A stretch of 64,000 nt of DNA from Arthrobacter sp. Bz4 (GCF_003075455.1 NZ_QDAE01000007.1:108753-172752), one strand, 5' to 3'. Shown: positions 24,710-34,089, counted from the stretch's first letter. The notes: a model not told the origin generated them from the sequence alone. Numbers and translations are program-made.

Positions 24710-25906
24710 CTAGCGAGTGGGTTCGCGGTCGACCGCTTCCCCGTGGGCCAAGTGGGCCCGGCGAATGAGGTCCATGAATTCGGTCTCATTCCGGATGAGG
24801 CGTTTGTACTTCTCGGGGAGCTGGCGGAGCATTTCTTCCTCTTCGACCATGCGGTTGAAGATCTTCTCACGCTCGTTGATGTCGGTCTCGTACTCCAGGT
24901 CCATGTACTCGGTAGCATGGCGCTTGGCCCCGGAGACAGCATTCTTCGCTTTACCCTTGGGGCTGAAGACCGAAGCCAGCACGGTGACGATAAGCACTCC
25001 GAGAATGACTGACAGGGACAACCCGGTTGAGATCTCGACCACCGGGACGGGCTCGCCCTCGTTGATGAAGCCCAGGTTATTCTCGTGCAGCGCATGGAGG
25101 ATCAGCTTCACGCCAATGAAGCCGAGGATGATCGCGAGGCCGTAGGACAGGTAGATGAGACGGTCCAGCAGGCCATCGATCAGGAAGTACAGCTGACGCA
25201 GTCCCATCAGCGAGAACGCCGTGGCGGTGAAGACAATGAACACGTTCTGGGTCAGGCCGAAAATCGCGGGGATGGAGTCCAGCGCGAACAGGATGTCAGT
25301 GCCACCAATGGCTATCATCACCAGCAGCATCGGCGTGAGAACGCGTTTGCCATTCTCGATGGTGAACAGTTTGTCGCCGTCGTAGTGATCGGTGGCCGGC
25401 AGGAAACGCTTGGCCAGACGCACCACGATCATGTCGCCGTGATCTTCGCCGGACGTCGGCTTGAGCAGGTTGCCGGCGGTGAGGATCAACACCAGTCCGA
25501 AGATGTAGAAGATCCAGGCGAACTGGTTGATCAGTGCGGCGCCCAGGAAGATGAACCCAGTGCGGGCGATCAACGCGAAAATGATGCCAAAGAGCAATAC
25601 CTTCTGCTGGTCGGCGCGTGGCACCTTGAAGCTGGCCATGATGATGAGGAACACAAACAGGTTATCGACCGACAGTGCTTTTTCAGTGACATAGCCGGCA
25701 AAATACTCGGTCCCCATGGTGGCGCCCCCGAAGACCAGCACGGCGAGCCCGAAGAGGATTGCGAGCCCCACATAGATCGAGGACCACACCGCAGCCTCCT
25801 TCAAGGTCGGGGTGTGCGCCTTACGGACGTGGAAGAAGAAGTCGAAGAGCAGTAGCCCCACAATTCCGGCGATCGTTAATGCCCAAACAATTGGGGATAC
25901 TTCCAT
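24710..25906 (-). CDS. TerC-family integral membrane protein
   Basis: The 398-aa protein (ATG 25906, after GAGGAG) has about nine membrane helices. The TerC features are EYFAGYVTEKALSVDNLFVF, GTDILFALDSIPAIFGLTQN and a conserved acidic residue pattern. An acidic C-terminal cytoplasmic tail follows. TerC proteins are linked to tellurite resistance and, in several bacteria, to Mn2+ export or metalation of secreted enzymes. No yybP-ykoY riboswitch is seen upstream. Confidence 0.93.
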   Translation of the reverse strand: MEVSPIVWALTIAGIVGLLLFDFFFHVRKAHTPTLKEAAVWSSIYVGLAILFGLAVLVFGGATMGTEYFAGYVTEKALSVDNLFVFLIIMASFKVPRADQQKVLLFGIIFALIARTGFIFLGAALINQFAWIFYIFGLVLILTAGNLLKPTSGEDHGDMIVVRLAKRFLPATDHYDGDKLFTIENGKRVLTPMLLVMIAIGGTDILFALDSIPAIFGLTQNVFIVFTATAFSLMGLRQLYFLIDGLLDRLIYLSYGLAIILGFIGVKLILHALHENNLGFINEGEPVPVVEISTGLSLSVILGVLIVTVLASVFSPKGKAKNAVSGAKRHATEYMDLEYETDINEREKIFNRMVEEEEMLRQLPEKYKRLIRNETEFMDLIRRAHLAHGEAVDREPTR

Positions 25907-25999
25907 GCGGTTTGTTCTCCTCAGACGGGTGGCGTAGCACTCACGGTAGTTTGCACGGGGAGTGGACGGCAAGACGGTCCCAGGCCGTACATTGAACTC

Positions 26000-27133
26000 A
26001 TGAGTCCCTCCACGATGCGTAGCGCGGTGCTTCACAAGACCGGCGCGGCCCGCCCCTACGCCGACAGTGCTCCACTCCGGCTTGAAAAACTCGCCGTTCC
26101 CTCGCCCCGGCCGGGCGAGCTCCGCGTAAGGATCGAGCGGGTAAGCCTCTGCCATTCGGACCTCTCGGTGATCGACGGTTCACGGGTGCGTCCACTGCCG
26201 ATGGCGCTGGGGCATGAGGCGACCGGCGTCGTCGACCTGGTCGGCCCGGATGTCACCGACATCACAGCGGGTGACCGGGTGGTTCTGGTGTTTGTACCCA
26301 GCTGCGGGTCCTGCCGCGCGTGCGACGCCGGCCGCCCCGCCCTCTGCCACCGTGCGGCTGAGGTCAACGGCAGTGGGGATCTACTGCACGGCCCGGCCCT
26401 GTTGCGCACCGCCGATGGCGACAGGATCAACCACCATCTGGGCGTCTCTGCGTTTTCCGGGTATGCGGTGGTGGCCCGCGAGTCGGTGGTGGTGATTGAC
26501 GACGACGTCCCCTTCGATGTCGCTGCCATGTTCGGTTGCGCGGCGCTCACCGGGATCGGGGCGGTATTGAACACCGCGCAGGTCAGTGAGGGGCAGTCGG
26601 TCATTGTGTTCGGGCTCGGCGCGGTGGGCTTGATGGCGGTGATGGCAGCCGCTCAGGTCACGGGTACCACGGTGATTGCCATCGACCCCCTGCCAGCGAA
26701 ACGTGACCTTGCACTACGATGCGGTGCGACGTCGGTTGGTGCCCCCGACGCAGCGGAATCCCTGGTGCAGGCACTGGGCAGTGACGGGGTGGATGTGGCG
26801 ATTGAAGCGGTCGGCAGTGCACGCGTGATGGAGGCGTGCCTGGGGTTGCTGACCCGCGGCGGTGCGCTGGTTTCGGTGGGGCTGCCGCACCCTGATCAGA
26901 CCCTCACCACGCAGGCGCTGCAGTTTGCCGGTGCGGGTAAACGCCTGCTCGGCTCCTACATGGGGGACTCGGTGCCCGCCCGTGACATCCCCGCATATCT
27001 GGCGCTCTGGCGTGAGGGGAAGCTGCCCGTTGAGCTGCTCCACACCGACACACGGGACCTCGGCGACCTCAACGAAAGCCTCGACGCCCTGGCCGAGGGC
27101 CGCGTTGTGCGGCGGATCTTCACGCTCCGCTAG
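26000..27133 (+). CDS. Zinc-dependent alcohol dehydrogenase (MDR family)
   Basis: The 377-aa protein has catalytic zinc ligands Cys51 (CHSD) and His72 (GHEATG). Structural zinc ligands are Cys102, Cys105, Cys108 and Cys116. The Rossmann motif GLGAVGLMAVMAAA lies near residue 205. It resembles class III-like and aryl/benzyl alcohol dehydrogenases that oxidise alcohols with NAD+. It is divergent from terC with 93 bases between them. Confidence 0.92.
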   Translation: MSPSTMRSAVLHKTGAARPYADSAPLRLEKLAVPSPRPGELRVRIERVSLCHSDLSVIDGSRVRPLPMALGHEATGVVDLVGPDVTDITAGDRVVLVFVPSCGSCRACDAGRPALCHRAAEVNGSGDLLHGPALLRTADGDRINHHLGVSAFSGYAVVARESVVVIDDDVPFDVAAMFGCAALTGIGAVLNTAQVSEGQSVIVFGLGAVGLMAVMAAAQVTGTTVIAIDPLPAKRDLALRCGATSVGAPDAAESLVQALGSDGVDVAIEAVGSARVMEACLGLLTRGGALVSVGLPHPDQTLTTQALQFAGAGKRLLGSYMGDSVPARDIPAYLALWREGKLPVELLHTDTRDLGDLNESLDALAEGRVVRRIFTLR

Positions 27134-27169
27134 CGGCGGTGTGGGCAGTTTTTCGCCGGACCGGTGCGG

Positions 27170-28915
27170 CTAACGCCGGTGCTTCAAAACCCGATCGACG
27201 CTGAACATCGTGGTGGTGCCGCTGACTTCGTTGCCGACAGCGAGCAGCGGCTTCCCGGTGGGTGAATCCTTCGCCGAGATGAAGACCAGGCCCTCGGGGC
27301 CCAGATCCCCGGCCGCGCCCAGCGTGGACGGATCATCTTCGACTGACGCTGAGAAGTCGCGGTTGTTCACGTAGGTGACGAACGTCGAGTGCACGGGCGA
27401 GGTGATGTCGTAGACCATGACGCCGCCCACCCGTTCGAGCCCCACGAAGGCATAAGTCCGCCCATCCACCTCGCCTAGGGTGACGCCCTCGGGCTCGGGG
27501 CCCTTGTCGTCACTGCGACCCTCGAAATTGCTTTCACTGTGGTTCGAGTTGAAGAATTCGGGGACGGCTTCGGCGGTGATCCGTTCGAAATCGGCCGCCG
27601 TGTCGAAGACCTTGGTCCCCTTGTCGGTCCAGATGGACATCGACCGGGTGCCGTAAGTGAATAGTTCTTCGTAGCAGGCTCCGTCAGCCGAGAGTCCGTC
27701 GGCAAGCGTGATTTTCAGGCGACCAAGATTCTCGTCCTGCTGCAGCTGCTCGACGGTCATTTTGCTGCCGTCAGCGTTGCGCTTCATCGTGTCGAAATCC
27801 TCACAGATCGGCGGGAGCCCGTCGCCCAGATCCTTGACCCTCGCTTCCTCGGAGTAGCCTTCCCAGTCGCGGGCGTCACCCTCATTGGCGGAGACGAGGT
27901 ACGTTTTGCCCTTCGCTGTGTAGGAGGCGATGGCGTCCGGCTGGTGGAAGCCCTTCACCGGCCAGTTCGCAATATTGATGGCGTCGTCCCGGTCCGAGAC
28001 ATCCATCGGCGTCGTGAGGCGGTCGACTGTCCCAAGCGGAATTATCCTGGTGACCTTGGCCGACTTCAGGTTGACCTCGGCAACCGCGTTGGCCTCCTGC
28101 AGCGAGACGTACGCGGTCCTGCCGTCCTTCGCTACGGTCACGTACTCGGGTTCGAGATTCTCGGAGACCGGGTACCTCGGTTGCACTCCGGTGGCGTCTT
28201 CGCGCCCGCCGTTGATCCTGACGCCGTCGGGCAGGTTCTTCTCAAAGGACCGGAAGCCGGCGGTCTTGACATCCTGCTGTCGGGGAACCTCGATCCGGTT
28301 GTGCTTCAGCTTTACTATCGAAACCGACCCCTCGGGATCCACCGAGTAGTCCTCGGCCGGCTCGGCCTCATTGGCGACGACGGCCTGATCGCCCCGGGGA
28401 GTAAAGGTCACCATGTCGGGGAGGGCGCCAACGCGGACGGCGCCGAGGGTTTCGCCGTCGCCGTTCGCATCGAAGAAGACCAGCCAACCCTGATCGGTTT
28501 TGGTGGGTGCTTCCACGGCCAGCGCTCCGAGGCCATCCGCTCTGACGGCCACCGAGTTCACGACTGCGCCGGCAGGGATCCGCGACCCGTCGCCCGACCT
28601 GACGCCTTCAGTCACGAGGTTGAACAACTTGGTTGGCTGGTTCGGGTCCTTGACGTCGAGCACCTCGACCAGCGCCTCGGCGGCGTTCACCACGAGGAGA
28701 CGCTGGGCGCCCGGGTAGTGGGTGACGATTTCGGCTGCGCTGGCGTCGAAAATCCCGGTCTCGTAGGTGCCGATCGGGTTCAGCGAGAGTGCAGCGCGAT
28801 CGGCTGAGTACCTGACCGGGTCCGCTACCACGTTGGCGGTAGCCGGAGCGGCGATGCCGAGGGTGCAGACGATGGCTGTTGCGGCGATCAAAGTCCGCGG
28901 GCTGTGCTTTTTCAC
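27170..28915 (-). CDS. Secreted choice-of-anchor I domain protein
   Basis: The 581-aa protein begins with a signal peptide (cleavage near residue 28, APATANV). The rest is a beta-propeller-like protein with TPRGDQAVVANEAEPAEDYS, VKGFHQPDAIASYTAKGKTY and EPEGVTLGEVDGRTYAFVGL, typical of choice-of-anchor I proteins sometimes annotated as alkaline phosphatases. No LPXTG motif or C-terminal anchor is present, so it is probably released. A 21-bp tandem repeat lies upstream and may be its operator. Confidence 0.82.
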   Translation of the reverse strand: MKKHSPRTLIAATAIVCTLGIAAPATANVVADPVRYSADRAALSLNPIGTYETGIFDASAAEIVTHYPGAQRLLVVNAAEALVEVLDVKDPNQPTKLFNLVTEGVRSGDGSRIPAGAVVNSVAVRADGLGALAVEAPTKTDQGWLVFFDANGDGETLGAVRVGALPDMVTFTPRGDQAVVANEAEPAEDYSVDPEGSVSIVKLKHNRIEVPRQQDVKTAGFRSFEKNLPDGVRINGGREDATGVQPRYPVSENLEPEYVTVAKDGRTAYVSLQEANAVAEVNLKSAKVTRIIPLGTVDRLTTPMDVSDRDDAINIANWPVKGFHQPDAIASYTAKGKTYLVSANEGDARDWEGYSEEARVKDLGDGLPPICEDFDTMKRNADGSKMTVEQLQQDENLGRLKITLADGLSADGACYEELFTYGTRSMSIWTDKGTKVFDTAADFERITAEAVPEFFNSNHSESNFEGRSDDKGPEPEGVTLGEVDGRTYAFVGLERVGGVMVYDITSPVHSTFVTYVNNRDFSASVEDDPSTLGAAGDLGPEGLVFISAKDSPTGKPLLAVGNEVSGTTTMFSVDRVLKHRR

Positions 28916-29227
28916 TTTGGACGTCTCTCGATAGATGCGGCGGGGCAGAGTCGGGACCGCTGGGCCACCTCAGGGGTCCGGTGCGATGGCCCGATGGCTG
29001 AACGCAAATTACTCTAGGTTGAACGCAAGTTACTCTAGGTGCCCCGACTCCCCCGGTTCGGAAACCGCAGGTTAACGGCTGAGGAACGTTTGGTTGGAGT
29101 GGATTTGTTGCGGCAGGAGGCACCTCTTTGAGTGACCGTGGCGCAGATACGGCCCTCAGGGTCGGGGCGGCGCGAAAAAGCGCACTCGCCAGCGCGGACG
29201 GGGGCACCCACCAGTAGGATGTGCACC
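28916..29227. promoter_or_regulatory. 312-base divergent intergenic region with 21-bp tandem repeat
   Basis: Between the choice-of-anchor I gene (-) and the SDR (+), a 21-base unit is repeated head to tail at 28999-29019 and 29020-29040 with one mismatch (TGAACGCAARTTACTCTAGG). On the minus strand this puts GTTCA half-sites 21 bases, about two helical turns, apart. Direct-repeat operators of response regulators look like this. No small gene is seen in the region. Confidence 0.55.
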
Positions 29228-29914
29228 ATGACTGAACTGCCTGTTGCCCTGATCACCGGCGCCTCGCGCGGCATCGGCCTTGCCATCGCCCGCGAGCTCG
29301 CCCCCACCCACCACCTGCTCCTGGGTGGCCGTGACGCCGAGGCGTTGAAGGACCTCGCCAGCGAGTTCCCCTCCGCCGGGCCCTTCGCGGCCGAACTGAC
29401 CGAGCTCACGCCCGACGTCGTGCACGGCATCTCCCGCCTCGACGTGCTGGTGCACTCGGCGGGAGTGCTGCAGATGGGCCAGGTGGCAGACCTTACCCCC
29501 GAACAATGGCGGAAAAGTTTCGAGGTCAACGTGTTCGCCGTAGCGAACCTGACCCGGCTGCTGCTGCCAGCGCTGCGAGCCGCCAAGGGCCAGGTCATTG
29601 CCATCAACTCGGGCTCAGGGTACGCCTCCGGCGACGGGTCTGCGCTTTACAGCGGCACGAAGTTCGCACTGCGGGCCTTCACCGATGCCCTGCGGCAGGA
29701 GGAACGCGCAAACGGCGTCCGGGTCAGCTCCATCCACCCAGGCCGGGTGGCCACCGACATGCAGCAGGAGTTGCACGACTTTGAGGGCAAGCCCTACCGG
29801 CCCGAGGAATGGATCCAGCCTGACCAGGTCGCCAAAGCGGTCCGCCTGGCAGTGGACGCTTCACGGGATTCGGTCATCGAGTCGCTGAACATCCGGCCAT
29901 CCGGAATGGTCTGA
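29228..29914 (+). CDS. Short-chain dehydrogenase/reductase
   Basis: The 228-aa protein has TGASRGIG near residue 10, VHSAG, and the catalytic YSGTKFA. The ATG at 29228 follows AGGATG. It is a classical NAD(P)-dependent oxidoreductase of unknown substrate. Copy 3 of the palindromic repeat lies 46 bases downstream of the stop. Confidence 0.88.
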   Translation: MTELPVALITGASRGIGLAIARELAPTHHLLLGGRDAEALKDLASEFPSAGPFAAELTELTPDVVHGISRLDVLVHSAGVLQMGQVADLTPEQWRKSFEVNVFAVANLTRLLLPALRAAKGQVIAINSGSGYASGDGSALYSGTKFALRAFTDALRQEERANGVRVSSIHPGRVATDMQQELHDFEGKPYRPEEWIQPDQVAKAVRLAVDASRDSVIESLNIRPSGMV

Positions 29915-29960
29915 CCCGACACCTTCCAACGGTGCCTTCCTCGCCGTCCCCATCATTCGG

Positions 29961-30020
29961 ATCGAGTCAACACGAATAACGGGCTTCCGGCCGGAAACCT
30001 GTTATTTGTGTTGACTCGAT
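29961..30020. repeat. Palindromic intergenic repeat, copy 3
   Basis: This is the best-preserved copy. The arms ATCGAGTCAACACGAATAAC and GTTATTTGTGTTGACTCGAT pair over 20 bp with one mismatch, around a core containing the smaller palindrome TTCCGGCCGGAA. It sits between the convergent SDR (+) and DUF2071 (-) genes and, unlike copies 1 and 2, overlaps neither. Confidence 0.95.
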
Positions 30021-30041
30021 GGGTAGGGGTTTAAGGCGGGG

Positions 30042-30767
30042 TCAGCCTCGCCGGATCACCCGCGGCTTACCGAACTGCGTCTGGACACCCGGCGAGTACA
30101 GCACCGATTCGGGTGGCCCCGTCACCTCGATTCCGGCGGCGCTGACCAACCCATCGTCGAGGTACTCGACTGTTGCGGGATGCAGCGGCCAGGGCGCGTG
30201 GGTGTTCGGGATGAACAGCGTGCGCCCGGCAAGTTCGGAGTGCAGGCCGAAGCGCGCGGTGAGGTTGATGGTCAACGGGTCGGTCGCGACCACCGAGCGG
30301 TTGGGTCGGACAGCGAACGACGACGTCGCCCCGCCCCTGAACCGCTGCACCGTATACCCTGCGAGACCCGGGTCGGGCACCGGCGCGCACCGGGACCACA
30401 CGTAGGGGATTCCTGCCGCCCGCGCCACGAGGACCACGGCCAACCGTGACGCATCAAGGGTCAGGAACACCACCCCGCGGGTTCCCTCGGAGTCCCGCGA
30501 GTACAGCCTGACGTTGATCTCGCTGAAGGACCCGAAGTAAGGGATGGGCATCCCCGAACCGATCCCGGCCCCGACCATCCGGAACCCGATCAACCCCACC
30601 CAGGCGTCGCCGTCGTACACATCCGGTTCAGTACCGGGCGGCATGAATTGCGCGGCCGTCGTCACCGGGATCCGCCAGTGCAGGAAGACCGCATCCATCC
30701 ATGCCTGGTCCATGATCGGCAGGCTGAGGAGGGGCGGTGCTGCCGGCCAGGCAACTGAGTCAGACAT
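30042..30767 (-). CDS. DUF2071 (YqjF-like) family protein
   Basis: This 241-aa protein begins with the DUF2071 layout: MDQAWMDAVFLHWRIP, then WVGLIGFRMVG and a YFGSFSEINVRLY block. The family is widespread in actinobacteria and has no assigned function. It overlaps the upstream Pr6Pr gene by 8 bases and has no strong ribosome binding site of its own, so it is probably translationally coupled. Confidence 0.85.
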   Translation of the reverse strand: MSDSVAWPAAPPLLSLPIMDQAWMDAVFLHWRIPVTTAAQFMPPGTEPDVYDGDAWVGLIGFRMVGAGIGSGMPIPYFGSFSEINVRLYSRDSEGTRGVVFLTLDASRLAVVLVARAAGIPYVWSRCAPVPDPGLAGYTVQRFRGGATSSFAVRPNRSVVATDPLTINLTARFGLHSELAGRTLFIPNTHAPWPLHPATVEYLDDGLVSAAGIEVTGPPESVLYSPGVQTQFGKPRVIRRG

Positions 30768-31419
30768 TGGTGGTCACCTGTGTTCTCGTTGGTTTCATTC
30801 GATTATCGATTTGCAGAACTGAAAAGCCAAAGCCCACGAACATGGCACCAATGAACACGCAGTTGATCAGGACCTCGAGCGGATCGATGAGCCTCAGATC
30901 CACAAACGGGTACGGGTACCAGGTAACCGCTGCGCCACGAATCAGCGTGTACACCAGCCATGTTGCCGGGAAGATCAGGGACAGCCACACCGTGTGGATG
31001 GTGAAACGCGGCCGGGGGCCAAACAGCAGCCACCCGAGCACCGTGAGAATCGGCACCACATAATGCAGAAGCGTGTCCGACAGCCTGCCCAGACCCACCA
31101 GAGCCTGCACCTCGGGGAGGCTCCGCAGCAGTGTGAAGGCGATGAGCCCGGTCACCGAGATATTGACGACGGCGTTCAACCGCAGCACCCGCCACAGGGT
31201 GGACTGCCTGCCCTCCGGGTTGCGGGCGAGGTCCAGGTTGATCATCAGAACCAGGATGTTGCTGAGGATGGTGAAGTAGCTGAAGAAGTTCCACCACGAC
31301 ATCGCGGGACCCAGCAGGGAGTATTTTTCCCCATTGATCAGTGCGATGACCTGGGCTCCGAGGCCCACTAGCCCAATCAGGGCGACGACGCCGTGCCAGC
31401 CTCTTGCAGCAATCCTCAT
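30760..31419 (-). CDS. Pr6Pr-family membrane protein
   Basis: The 219-aa protein (ATG 31419 after CGGAGGA) has six hydrophobic helices with WWNFFSYFTILSNILVLMIN and an invariant-looking HYVVPILTVLGWLLF, the Pr6Pr pattern (related to FAR-17a/AIG1-like six-helix proteins). Its function is unknown. It is cotranscribed with the DUF2071 gene. Confidence 0.82.
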   Translation of the reverse strand: MRIAARGWHGVVALIGLVGLGAQVIALINGEKYSLLGPAMSWWNFFSYFTILSNILVLMINLDLARNPEGRQSTLWRVLRLNAVVNISVTGLIAFTLLRSLPEVQALVGLGRLSDTLLHYVVPILTVLGWLLFGPRPRFTIHTVWLSLIFPATWLVYTLIRGAAVTWYPYPFVDLRLIDPLEVLINCVFIGAMFVGFGFSVLQIDNRMKPTRTQVTTNV

Positions 31420-31479
31420 AGTTTCCTCCGACAGTGAATGACAATGCCCTCCTGATCGTATGCCTAGTAGGCTGTGCCA

Positions 31480-32079
31480 GTGAATGACGAGACCCTTTGG
31501 GCTACAGAAAACCGTGAACACCCGGGGCACTCCGCCCGCTACATCAAACGGTTCGAGGCGATGCGTGAAGAGGGCCGTGACCTGCACGGTGAGGCGCGGC
31601 TGCTGGACGCGATGGCCGGACGAAGGAGCCAGATCCTCGACGCCGGCTGCGGCACCGGCCGGGTCGGCGGGGAACTGGCGCGGCTGGGTCACCATGTCAT
31701 GGGTGTTGACGCGGACGCCGAGCTCATCGCCGCAGCACAGCACGACCATCCAACATCGCGGTGGCAGACCGGGGACCTGAGCACCCTGGAGCTGGCGCGA
31801 ACCTTCGAGTTGATCCTGTGTACCGGAAACGTGTTGCCGTTCCTGGCACCCGGAACAGCGCCCGAGGTGCTCCGGCGGCTGCACGCGCATCTGATGCCGG
31901 ACGGCCGACTGGTGGTGGGCTTCGGCAGCGACCGCGGGTACGCCGTCGACACCTTCTTCGCCGACGCCGACGCAGCCGGCCTCGAACGACAATCCCTGTT
32001 CTCCACCTGGGATCTCAGGCCGTGGGAGCCGACGTCGTCGTTCCTGGTCGCCGTCCTAGCCCGCAAACACGCCGTCTAA
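31480..32079 (+). CDS. Class I SAM-dependent methyltransferase
   Basis: The 199-aa protein has motif I ILDAGCGTGRVGGELARLG, motif II VMGVDADAELI, and LILCTGNVLPFL, as in methyltransf_25-type proteins. The GTG at 31480 is the likely start (AGTAGG 8 bases upstream). An in-frame GTG at 31474 would add two residues. The target molecule is unknown. A hairpin terminator follows at 32087. Confidence 0.88.
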   Translation: MNDETLWATENREHPGHSARYIKRFEAMREEGRDLHGEARLLDAMAGRRSQILDAGCGTGRVGGELARLGHHVMGVDADAELIAAAQHDHPTSRWQTGDLSTLELARTFELILCTGNVLPFLAPGTAPEVLRRLHAHLMPDGRLVVGFGSDRGYAVDTFFADADAAGLERQSLFSTWDLRPWEPTSSFLVAVLARKHAV

Positions 32080-32086
32080 ACGACAA

Positions 32087-32130
32087 ACGGCACCCGGCGA
32101 GAGCCACGAAAGCTGCTCCCCGGGTGCCGT
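32087..32130. terminator. Terminator after the methyltransferase gene
   Basis: The 11-bp stem ACGGCACCCGG/CCGGGTGCCGT lies 8 bases past the stop codon, between convergent genes. It has no T tract. Confidence 0.65.
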
Positions 32131-32144
32131 CAGGCGGTAATGGA

Positions 32145-32176
32145 TCAACCCAGTACTTGATCGACCCAGCACTTGA
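32145..32176. repeat. 16-bp tandem repeat at the 3' end of the UDG gene
   Basis: Two adjacent 16-base units (TCRACCCAGYACTTGA, two mismatches) lie immediately after the stop codon of the UDG-like gene on the minus strand. They may reflect slippage. No function is evident. Confidence 0.7.
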
Positions 32177-32812
32177 TCAGGCGCGGCTGATCCCAGCGCG
32201 TGCCATCGCATCGGTGTAGGCGGCCTGCATTTCCTGGCGCCACACTTCCTGCTTCGCCGGGGATCCCGCAAACGCGCGGTCGCCGGTGGAGCGCACCTTG
32301 TACACCTTGAAACCGCGGCGCTGAATGGCCCGGTTCTCCAGCTGGGTGAGGCGGCGTGCCACCTTGTGTGCATCGGTGCCGTGAGCCACGAGGGCCGAGG
32401 CGCGAGAGACGCGCTGCAGGAAAGCCAACAATGGCTTGACGCCTTCGTCGATCTGCTCTGGGGTGAGGGCCTTTTCCTTTACCTCTGTGACGTACCAGGG
32501 GTAAACGTTCCAGGGCATCACGAACTTGGGCTGCAGCCCAACGCTTTCGTAAATTTCAGCAGTGCGGATAGCACTCTGATCGTCGTTCTCCGCCGACACG
32601 AATCCTGAGGCGAGGCTTGCACCCGGGTTGGAGAACAGGCTCACAATCCGACACTCGTCGAGGTCATGTGCGGGGTCAATGTAGGGAAGTGAACGGTCCG
32701 GCTTCTGCTCGGCCAGAGTGTCACACATCCGGTTGATTTCTTCGATATTCGGGTCGTAACGTCGTTCCCACTGCTGTGCTCGGTAAGCCGGGTCCGCCAT
32801 GCGTCGTGCCAA
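32177..32812 (-). CDS. Uracil-DNA glycosylase superfamily protein
   Basis: The 211-aa protein has UDG-fold motifs: VSLFSNPGAS early, PWNVYPWY in the middle and HGTDAHK late. It would excise uracil or a related damaged base from DNA. The start is probably TTG at 32812, which has GAGGAGG at ideal distance; the ATG four codons later has no better site. Activity should be confirmed, because the motifs differ from canonical family 1 UDG. Confidence 0.75.
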   Translation of the reverse strand: MARRMADPAYRAQQWERRYDPNIEEINRMCDTLAEQKPDRSLPYIDPAHDLDECRIVSLFSNPGASLASGFVSAENDDQSAIRTAEIYESVGLQPKFVMPWNVYPWYVTEVKEKALTPEQIDEGVKPLLAFLQRVSRASALVAHGTDAHKVARRLTQLENRAIQRRGFKVYKVRSTGDRAFAGSPAKQEVWRQEMQAAYTDAMARAGISRA

Positions 32813-33048
32813 TTTTGCCTCCTCGCGGACAATGCCTGAAGTGGCAATAATGTTGTCCGCAGTCTTCCAGCTTACGCGCCCAAGCTGAACGCGGGGTCAC
32901 CCGGTCCTTGCTGGAGTGCATGGACTGCGTGCAGGATTCCCCAACTTCCGGGGCCGACGACGGCGTGTCCCGCCGAACACGCCGCGTTTCTGGCCGTTAC
33001 CCCAGCGAAGGTGGGAGACCTGCACGCCCGACGCGACCGATGACCAGC

Positions 33049-33422
33049 CTAGGCATCGTCGCCGTAGATGAAACTTTTCGCGAAGGACACCGCCTTCTTG
33101 AACGCATCGTTGCGCAGGGAAACGTCGTCGACCGCATCACTGGATTCCAGGTATGCGGTGTGGCCGGGCCTGAGCACCCAGATGTCTCCCTGCGGGGGGA
33201 GATAGAACACGCCGAAAGACCGCTGCGACTGGTCATCACCCCAGATCGGGACGCTGCGACAGCTGCGCCGGTATCCACATTGATCCATTGGGCGCGCGGC
33301 TGCGGCTCACCACCCACTGCGGGGTCAAGGAACGGGGCGGCACCCTTTCCCCAGCGTTCCTCGAAACGCTCATAGAACGCGGGAACCAGCTGAGCGTCGT
33401 ACCGCCGCCATCCGGACATCAT
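33049..33422 (-). pseudogene. Hypothetical protein, frameshifted
   Basis: One frame gives MMSGWRRYDAQLVPAFYERF and continues to WINVDTGAAVAA. The protein then resumes one base out of frame as VPIWGDDQSQRSFGVFYLPP through DAFKKAVSFAKSFIYGDDA. Adding one G near 33258 (GCA GCG GTC CCG) joins the two into about 124 aa with good codon use throughout. The family is not recognised. This is the second of four single G/C losses in the window. Confidence 0.72.
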
Positions 33423-33518
33423 GTACCCCTTAACTTCCTCAACCGTCGTCTACTGCGGAAGTGGGGCGGCCCCCGTTGCCCCCGACAAGGGCCGCCCCTG
33501 CTCGTTGCGGGCCGTTCG

Positions 33519-33944
33519 TCAGGCGTTGATCTCCTGCCGGGACTGCCCATTGCTTTCAATTTCGATCCGCCGTGGCTTGGCCTTCTCAGCGATTGGGATG
33601 CGCAGGGTCAGCACGCCGCCGTCGTAATTTGCTTTCACTTTTTCGGTGTCCAGGGTGTCGCCGAGGATCAGTTGCCTGCTGAAGACGCCGCGGGGGCGCT
33701 CGGCGGCGATCAGCTCGGTTCCGTCTGGGGCGGAGGAGCTCCGTTCGGCACGGACGGTGAGCACGTTGCGCTCCACATCGAGGTCAATCGAGTTCGAGTC
33801 GACGCCTGGAAGATCGAAGGCCACCACAAAACTTTCGTTTTCCTGCCACGCGTCCATCGGCATCGCTGCCGGGCGGGCGGTCGTCCCGAGGACCTGCTGG
33901 GCCAGACGATCCAGCTCCCTGAATGGGTCGGTACGCATCAACAT
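33519..33944 (-). CDS. Hsp20/alpha-crystallin small heat-shock protein
   Basis: The 141-aa protein has the small chaperone layout: [14 protein letters not shown], then [28 protein letters not shown] and the late GVLTLRIPI motif. It binds unfolding proteins and prevents aggregation. It is divergent from an HspR-like regulator gene; 145 bases separate the two starts, and those bases include a TTGACA hexamer. Confidence 0.94.
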   Translation of the reverse strand: MLMRTDPFRELDRLAQQVLGTTARPAAMPMDAWQENESFVVAFDLPGVDSNSIDLDVERNVLTVRAERSSSAPDGTELIAAERPRGVFSRQLILGDTLDTEKVKANYDGGVLTLRIPIAEKAKPRRIEIESNGQSRQEINA

Positions 33945-34089
33945 GGTTCCTTACTCCTTCAGCATCTTGAGTTGATGAATAGCCTGCCAATCATCTGTAG
34001 TGATTGACATAGATTTTTTATAGCACTGGTGAGAGACTGATGCAAGAGGGATTGTTCGATAAGTTCGGACCACGGCTGGAGGGTTGGAG
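33945..34089. promoter_or_regulatory. Divergent hsp20/hspR-like promoter region
   Basis: This AT-rich gap serves both genes. CTTGAGT at 33966-33972 equals one half of the HspR operator HAIR (CTTGAGT-N7-ACTCAAG), but no matching second half is present. TTGACA near 34004 and TATAG near 34020 could be promoter elements. Confidence 0.4.
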
